64,000 nt of DNA from Citrus sinensis. Lineage: Eukaryota > Streptophyta > Magnoliopsida > Sapindales > Rutaceae. Under the pieces are notes generated by a model. It was not told where the DNA came from. It saw only the letters and a program-made list of their open reading frames with translations, and searched no databases. How positions within the stretch are numbered: position 1 is the first letter of the stretch; each line of letters begins with the position of its first letter. Positions 57,948 to 64,000 of this stretch are shown piece by piece. The stretch is from the NCBI RefSeq assembly GCF_022201045.2, contig NC_068564.1, positions 2,108,001-2,172,000 of the forward strand, written 5' to 3'. The position numbers and the translations under genes were made by a program.

Positions 57948-60768
57948 CTATGAATTTTGAGAACATCTATAGATCAGATCCGAGCTGAAATCCCACAGTT
58001 TCTGTGCCAACTCAGTGTTAACAGCTTGTGAGCTTGCCTGAGCTACGTTACTGTCTGCGAAATAGCTGCCAGTCAACCCTTTCACATGTGGATGCAATGC
58101 GACATAACATGTTGTTGCTGCCCCCTACATTCAGATAAAAGTAATCAAACAAGAAAATACGGAAAATTAAGAGCCTATGCTAAAATACAAAACTTCTATT
58201 TATTACAACTAAAGATCTAAAACTTTTCTGCATTGCCTTCTGGAAGAAGGATATTTATAAACTCATATTTGAAAATTGACAATATAGTTTCTGTCAGCAT
58301 TTTTCCTGAAAATCTATGAGACTGTAGCTGAGAATGATGCTTCTTAAGAAAAAAATTCAAATTTTGTTCATTTGTTTCTGTAAAGAGTGGAATTACCTGC
58401 TCAACATTTTTTATCACATATTTACCAAGAAGGCCTACAAGACCTGCATCAAACCGAAAAGGACCATATAGTTGACATAAGCCTGCCACTTCCATCAAAT
58501 GCATGAAGGCAAATAGTGAAAGGGAAAGACTCGAACAAGAACACAAAGGCCAAAAGGAATCCAGTCGAATTTTCCCAGGCTAACAAAATGAGGTATTGAG
58601 TTGATACCACTGAAAAAGCTGATATTGCGGAAAAGATTGGTGGTAATTGCCCCTGGGTGAACTGAATTTGCTGTTATGTCCACCCCATCTTCCTGTTTAG
58701 ATAGGATCACATCAATATATTAAATGAAATTTTGGTTCAGATGACTCATAATGGGCTTTGCAGCATACCACCATTATGTTTTACAAGTAAAGATCATGAC
58801 TAATGAGTACTACTGGCAGATATGAGAGAAAACACTTCAGTAAGCTTAAAACAAGAACAGATGCCATTCTTAGCATAAAAAAGGAGTGCATAAAGAAGAT
58901 TAATTAACATTATTCCTAAAAGAAATGATAGATTGGTTTGTAATATACAGCCTCGAGCAAGTCATGCACCTTTAAACGCCTAGCAAGTTCACTAGTGTGC
59001 AGAACATTAGCAAGCTTTGATTGGCCATATGCTGAAAAACGGTTGTACCTGCACGTTATTAACGCCATATGTTAAGACAGGGAAGATTTACATCATGTTT
59101 GATTAACACTTTTGAATACAAATCACCATATAAACAACTTACAAGCTATCCTTAAGTCCCAACTGTTGTAAACTGTCTTAATTCAAACAAGCCTTAGCAG
59201 TCCAAAAGCGACATGCATGATATTTTTTAATAACTATAATTCAAAAGCCAACATCTATAAAGTTTACTCGCCATAATTGTATGAAATCTTAAATATCATG
59301 TAATCAATCATTTCCAACTTTATATTATTCATTAGTCACAAGCAGAGTGAAGCCCTTGTACTTTGACATCATTCCCTTCTTGCCTTTCCTAGATCAAAGA
59401 TTTGAATCTAGTAGTAATAAATCTAATAAAAAGCAACTTCTCATATAATTTGGATTTGCTACTTGACCACAATGGAAAACTTGAGTACTCAACTTACATT
59501 AAGCAATATTGATTGTGTAACATATTATAAACTGAAGTACTTTAATCATCAAGAGGAGAAAATTGGGATTATAGTAGGATATTACCCTGACTGATCATTG
59601 ATTCTATCGAATCGTATGCCTTCTGGATATGAGAACTGGTGACGACGTGATGACACATTTACAATCCTTCCTTCTTTGCTACTTTCACGTGATGTTTTTC
59701 CCATTGTTTCCAACAACAAATTTGTCAAAAGAAAATGACCTGCAAGAAGATAGAGTCCAAATCACTCATCTCCAATAAGTCAATAGAATTACAACTCAAT
59801 TAGCTTAAACATCTTTGTTGAATAGGATTTCCTCTTTCCCTCTAAATCATCTTGGGGCATCATTATACAAACCTCTAGTATTTCTACATTAAGGCCAGAA
59901 GTATAAATTCCACGATTCAATTAACTAGTGTTTGGGAAAAAAAAAACAAAAGTTATCAGTTCCCACTGATGTTTTTATTCCATTATATAGATTACACAAT
60001 GTAACATGTCTCACCAATGTGGTTCGTAGCAAATTGCAGCTCTATATTGTCCTTGGAAAGCATGAATGGTGTTGCCATGATTCCTGCATTGTTACTTAGA
60101 AATGCATAATTCCTCTCAGTGCAAGGTTCCATGTTACAAACAATACACTCTAAACCAAAGACTCCGAATTAAGCTTCTAAAAACTAAGAAAGTACCGTTA
60201 ATCTTACATGAGAATGTTCAGTGGAAGACCTGAAGACTTGAATTCTGATGCAAATTTCCTCACCGATGCCAATGAACTTAAATCCAACTCCATGGCCTGT
60301 ACCTTGGCATTAGGGATTTCCTTAACAATTGCTTTTTTGACCTCTCTACAAGCAGCCATGTTCCTCACTGCCATAACTACATGAACACCACGCAATGCAA
60401 GAACCCTAGCAGTTTCTGTTCCAATACCACTTGAAGCTCCTACACAAACAGAAACCACTCCAATTATCAAGCACAGAGAATGGGCTAAAGCTAGAATAAT
60501 AAATCATATACATAGTCACAATCACCAAGTATTTTGTTACAATTTCCTAGTTAACTGTCAAAATTTCTCAAGTTTTTGAGTTACATTTTTTGAATGTCTA
60601 TAAGAAATTAAAATATAATTATAAGTTTAACAAAAGTTGAAAAAAAAAAAAGATAATGTTACCTGTAACAATGGCAGTGAGACCAGAGCCATCAATCCCT
60701 TGAGTAACTTCTTCAGCTGTTGAAGAAGATGAAAACCCAGAAGCACCTTTACTGCTAAGCCTCCACAT
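57948..60768 (-). CDS. TIC32: TIC32-like short-chain dehydrogenase C
   Basis: Third tandem SDR. Exons 60768-60663, 60439-60208, 60094-60015, 59739-59586, 59048-58970, 58692-58608, 58443-58397 and 58124-57948, all in phase, 319 residues. The N-terminus [20 protein letters not shown] matches the family consensus. Motifs: TGASSGIG (35-42), NNAG, NVSS followed by RRHQF instead of the usual EGHRF, and YGQSK (198-202). The C-terminus is RCSQNS. It is the most compact of the three complete copies (2.8 kb) and has no large insertion. It probably encodes a working NADP(H) oxidoreductase; the substrate is unknown. Confidence 0.92.
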
Positions 60769-62129
60769 TCTTTCTCTTTCTCCCTCAATCTGAGCTTCAA
60801 ACTAAGAGTTTGCAGAGCAGATAGGTTATTGACCACTATTTTAACCGATAATTTGTGAAAATCATACAAATTTTGTCCAAATTTAGAATGATAATACGAA
60901 TATTCAGGTGAAAAAGACTAAAATGCCTAAACAATTTCAGACAAAAACAGAGCACCCTCGACAGTCCTATCCTGTGGCTTCAATTTTATATCTTCACGGT
61001 TCGTTTAGTTTGTTTAAACTGGCGGGAATCCGTTTACTTGGATTGTTGTTTTAACCTTCACAAATTTTAGTATAGTTTTGCAAAATTCTTTTCATTTTAG
61101 TATTTATTCAAATAGCCCCACCAAAATTCTCTGGGCATTTTAAAAGAAATATTAAAATTTAAAAATCTCAAAATTATCCAGCAGGCCATCACTGACCACT
61201 TTCTCCCTCTATTTTATAATTTTATATTTTCTTTCTACTCCCACGTTCTACAACCTAAAAACACAATTTCACTCTTGTTAAGTTTATTTGTTTCTTAGCA
61301 TATCATAACTTATATTTCATACTTTCAATAAATAAATTTTTTTCTTCATATTCATTAAATTATGTATTTAGTAAAAATTAATTTCTTGATATTCATTAAC
61401 TTTCATAGCTGATAAAAATTTTATTGATGTTCATTTTAAGGTTGGTTTTTATTCTTCTTATTTAGTGACTCAAATTATTTACAGATAAAAAAATATATCT
61501 AAATAAATTAATGAGAATTTGTGAATTAAGAAAGAAGGAGAAGAAATTGTTAATTAAATAATTTGCTTAAAAATTATTTAGATAATAAAATCCTAAATTA
61601 AAAGAAAGTATTGAGAGGAAATTAGTGGGTTCAAATAATCTCAGCTATATTCAAAAGAAAAAAAATCTGCATGACTTTACAATTCTATCCTTGTTAGACT
61701 ATTGAAAATTCTATATTATCCTCCACATAACCACGTGCTTCCTTCGAAGAGTTCAAATTAATTTTTTATAAATTGGCCAAGTAGTTTCTCATTTAATTTA
61801 CTTGACTGACTAACAGTGTTTGAATCCTTTGGATGTGAAGGAATATTTTTTAAAAACGAAAATGATTCAGATTTTATGTCTACGTTTTTAAGGAAAATAA
61901 CTTGTAAATTGACACAACCGTCCTCCAATTTTAAATAAAAATTAGCACAAAAGTACAGTTCCATCTTAACTTAATATATGAAATACCACAATCACTTTTT
62001 TAGGGAATTTAAGAGCAAACATTTACAAATATAATAGAAACATGGAGTATTTTCGCCTTATTTTATTTGTTTTCACTTGAGATATTCATTTTGAATCAAG
62101 AACGGCAACCGGTGACATATCTGGCTGTA
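60769..62129 (-). promoter_or_regulatory. Spacer between SDR genes D and C
   Basis: Gene C promoter side (60769 upward), then AT-rich DNA to the gene D stop codon. The frame at 60627-60869 overlaps gene C exon 1 and is not real. No other feature seen. Confidence 0.45.
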
Positions 62130-64000
62130 TCATTTAACCAAATTCATGCTGAAATCCCAGAGCTTCTTTGCCAACTCCATGTTCTGGCCTTGCGAATTTG
62201 GCTTGTAGATGTTACTGTCAGAGAAGTACTCGCCGCTTACACCCTGGACTTGGGGATGCAATGCCACGTAGCATGTTGTAGCAGCCCCCTGTAATCAGAT
62301 TCAGGAATTTGTACAAAGCAGAATTAATGAACTGAAAGTGTATAATGGAACTTCAATTTCACAAAACTCTCATGCAAGCAAATAATTATTGTATAAAAAG
62401 ATGTAAAACTTTCACTAGTTTGGCTATCATATGTCGGTAAGGCAGTAAGCATATGGTCCGCAGCTACTCCTCATTCTATGACTTCTTGACAAGCTTAAAT
62501 GAAAAATATGGAATTACATCTAGACAGAAAAGATGATTAAAATTTTAGAGGGTATGTAAGCACATCACAAAATCATTTCTATATATGTATTCAACATGAT
62601 ATAAAAACTTACCTGTGGAATATTTTTTAGCACGAGTTTACCGACAGTATTACAAAAGCCTGCATCAAACCAAGGAAAAAGTAAAAAATGAGACCATTAG
62701 AGGCATTTGCATCAGGCTCGTGACAGTGAAATACATGGCAAATAAGGCAACATATTAGAAATGTTAAATGATGAGAAAGTCCTCATAACAAATGTAATTA
62801 ATACATCAAAATATTCCCAAGCATTAGTACATGGACGAAAATAAGTTAAAAGGAGTTCAGGGAATAATATTACCAATTCCTGCTAATTGGCTCTAATACC
62901 AACAAAACAATTTTACGACATTAACAACACACCTGTTTGCCTTCTCTAATGTTATACAACTAGAAGACCGAGTTAATTGCAGTCCAGTCATAAACTACTA
63001 GTCACAACATGAAATGCTAAAAAAATCACCTCTTAAGATTCCATTATAACGGAAAAGATTGGTGACAATTGATCCTGGATGAAGTGAATTCGCAGTTATG
63101 TTCACTCCATCTTCCTGTTAAAAAAAAAAAAGCACCATTAGGATCGAGACCATTACGCATGTAGCAAGCAAATGACCCAAAAGTGTAGTACAAGCATGTG
63201 CCTGTATTGACAAATAAGTGGAGACATAATTGAGGATAGAAGAAAAGAGTATGGGAAAGTTTTGCATTTTCCTCATGCATTAAAGAAAATAACTGGATCA
63301 CTTCTAAAATGGCAGAGATAGAAGAGAATAACAAATCAAACAATTAAAAGAAATGCTGGCTGAGAGAGTACAGTTTTCTCAAAAGAATTTGTAATTCAGC
63401 AAAGCAGGAAACAGACAGCAAATTCAATCGTACTTGAGAAAAAATCTACCTTCAAATGTTTTGCAAGCTCTTTAGCATGCAAAATGTTGGCAAGCTTCGA
63501 TTGGCCATACGCACCAAAACTGTTGTACCTGCACATAAGCAAGTCCATACAGTCAAACTAATTGTGCATAACTTCAGCATGTGCATCAAGATTCAACAGG
63601 TCTACATAGGGCCTCAGATTTTCAAAACTCAATATGACACCCTAGGATATGTAAAGAATACCTCTGCATAAAGCATGAAAATAGTCTAGAGTGAATTAGG
63701 GATCAATTTTTGAAACATATGAAGATGCTTAACACTTTATTGTTGAATTGCTTATCAATTAGTTTTACTAATGATCATCAAAAGAGGAATTTCCAGATAA
63801 ATAGAAGACACTGTAACATTTTGGAGTTCATTAATATCATCAAAGCTTCACATTCAAGTACTATTTTCAATATTTCGCTGAAAGGGCTAGTACTTTCAAC
63901 CTTGTCAACTTTTTGGGAAGTTCCAGAATTGAGTTGACAACACCAGGTTTATGTCATGTAAATAGCCAATGAAAATGAACAGGCAGATGTGTAACATTTC
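62130..64000 (-). CDS. TIC32: TIC32-like short-chain dehydrogenase D (3' part; runs off the right edge)
   Basis: Fourth tandem SDR. Only the last four exons are in the window: 63528-63450 (with the YGQSK active-site motif), 63114-63030, 62659-62613 and 62288-62130. Exon lengths 79, 85 and 47 match gene C exactly. The final exon is shorter (53 codons including the stop) and ends SMNLVK, so it lacks the extra C-terminal residues of A, B and C. From 63529 to the right edge the sequence reads as intron 4. No disruption is visible in the part seen. Confidence 0.88.

Noticed and set aside
1..64000. CRISPR arrays, bacterial operons, rRNA genes
   Set aside because: None seen. The sequence is plant nuclear DNA, and no regularly spaced repeat array or ribosomal sequence was recognised.

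Overview
This is nuclear DNA of a dicot plant. It is AT-rich, has intron-containing genes with GT..AG junctions, plant-type transposons and only plant gene families. Gene content and style suggest a woody eudicot, and Citrus or a relative is my best guess (inference, not proven). HCF106 next to a hydroxyproline-rich-glycoprotein-type gene also matches the Arabidopsis At5g52440/At5g52430 neighbourhood as I remember it.

Layout, left to right. (1) 1-1903, minus strand: the 5' part of HCF106/TATB (thylakoid twin-arginine translocase), with a 473-bp hAT MITE in intron 2 and six TGGGCY promoter motifs upstream. (2) 1.9-9 kb: gene-poor AT-rich DNA with a 1.1-kb hAT derivative, a SINE-like element and a Tourist-like MITE. 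(3) 8968-37158: the most interesting part, a recent direct tandem duplication. The ancestral unit, about 21.7 kb, carried three genes in the order Pro/Ser-rich (HRGP-type) protein, LSI2-like transporter, YODA-type MAPKKK. Each duplicate then lost different genes. The left copy keeps HRGP, has lost LSI2 and holds a broken YODA. The right copy has lost HRGP exon 2 and keeps LSI2 and YODA. One intact copy of each gene is left, and the junctions can be read at base level, including an inverted templated filler at 18559-18596. (4) 37-39 kb: the 3' exons of the intact YODA. (5) 40.5-64 kb, minus strand: four tandem TIC32-like short-chain dehydrogenase genes (A, B, C complete; D cut by the right edge), each copy with the same eight-exon plan. 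A 5.0-kb decayed Copia retrotransposon with a 5-bp target duplication sits in intron 3 of gene A, and a single-exon B3-domain gene lies between A and B.

The genes do not form a pathway. HCF106 is plastid protein export, and TIC32-like SDRs are NADP(H)-binding proteins of the plastid-import/retinol-dehydrogenase-like class. YODA is a MAPK cascade kinase, and LSI2-like proteins are anion/metalloid efflux carriers. All exon junctions were read by eye from splice consensus, frame and family resemblance; no database search was possible.
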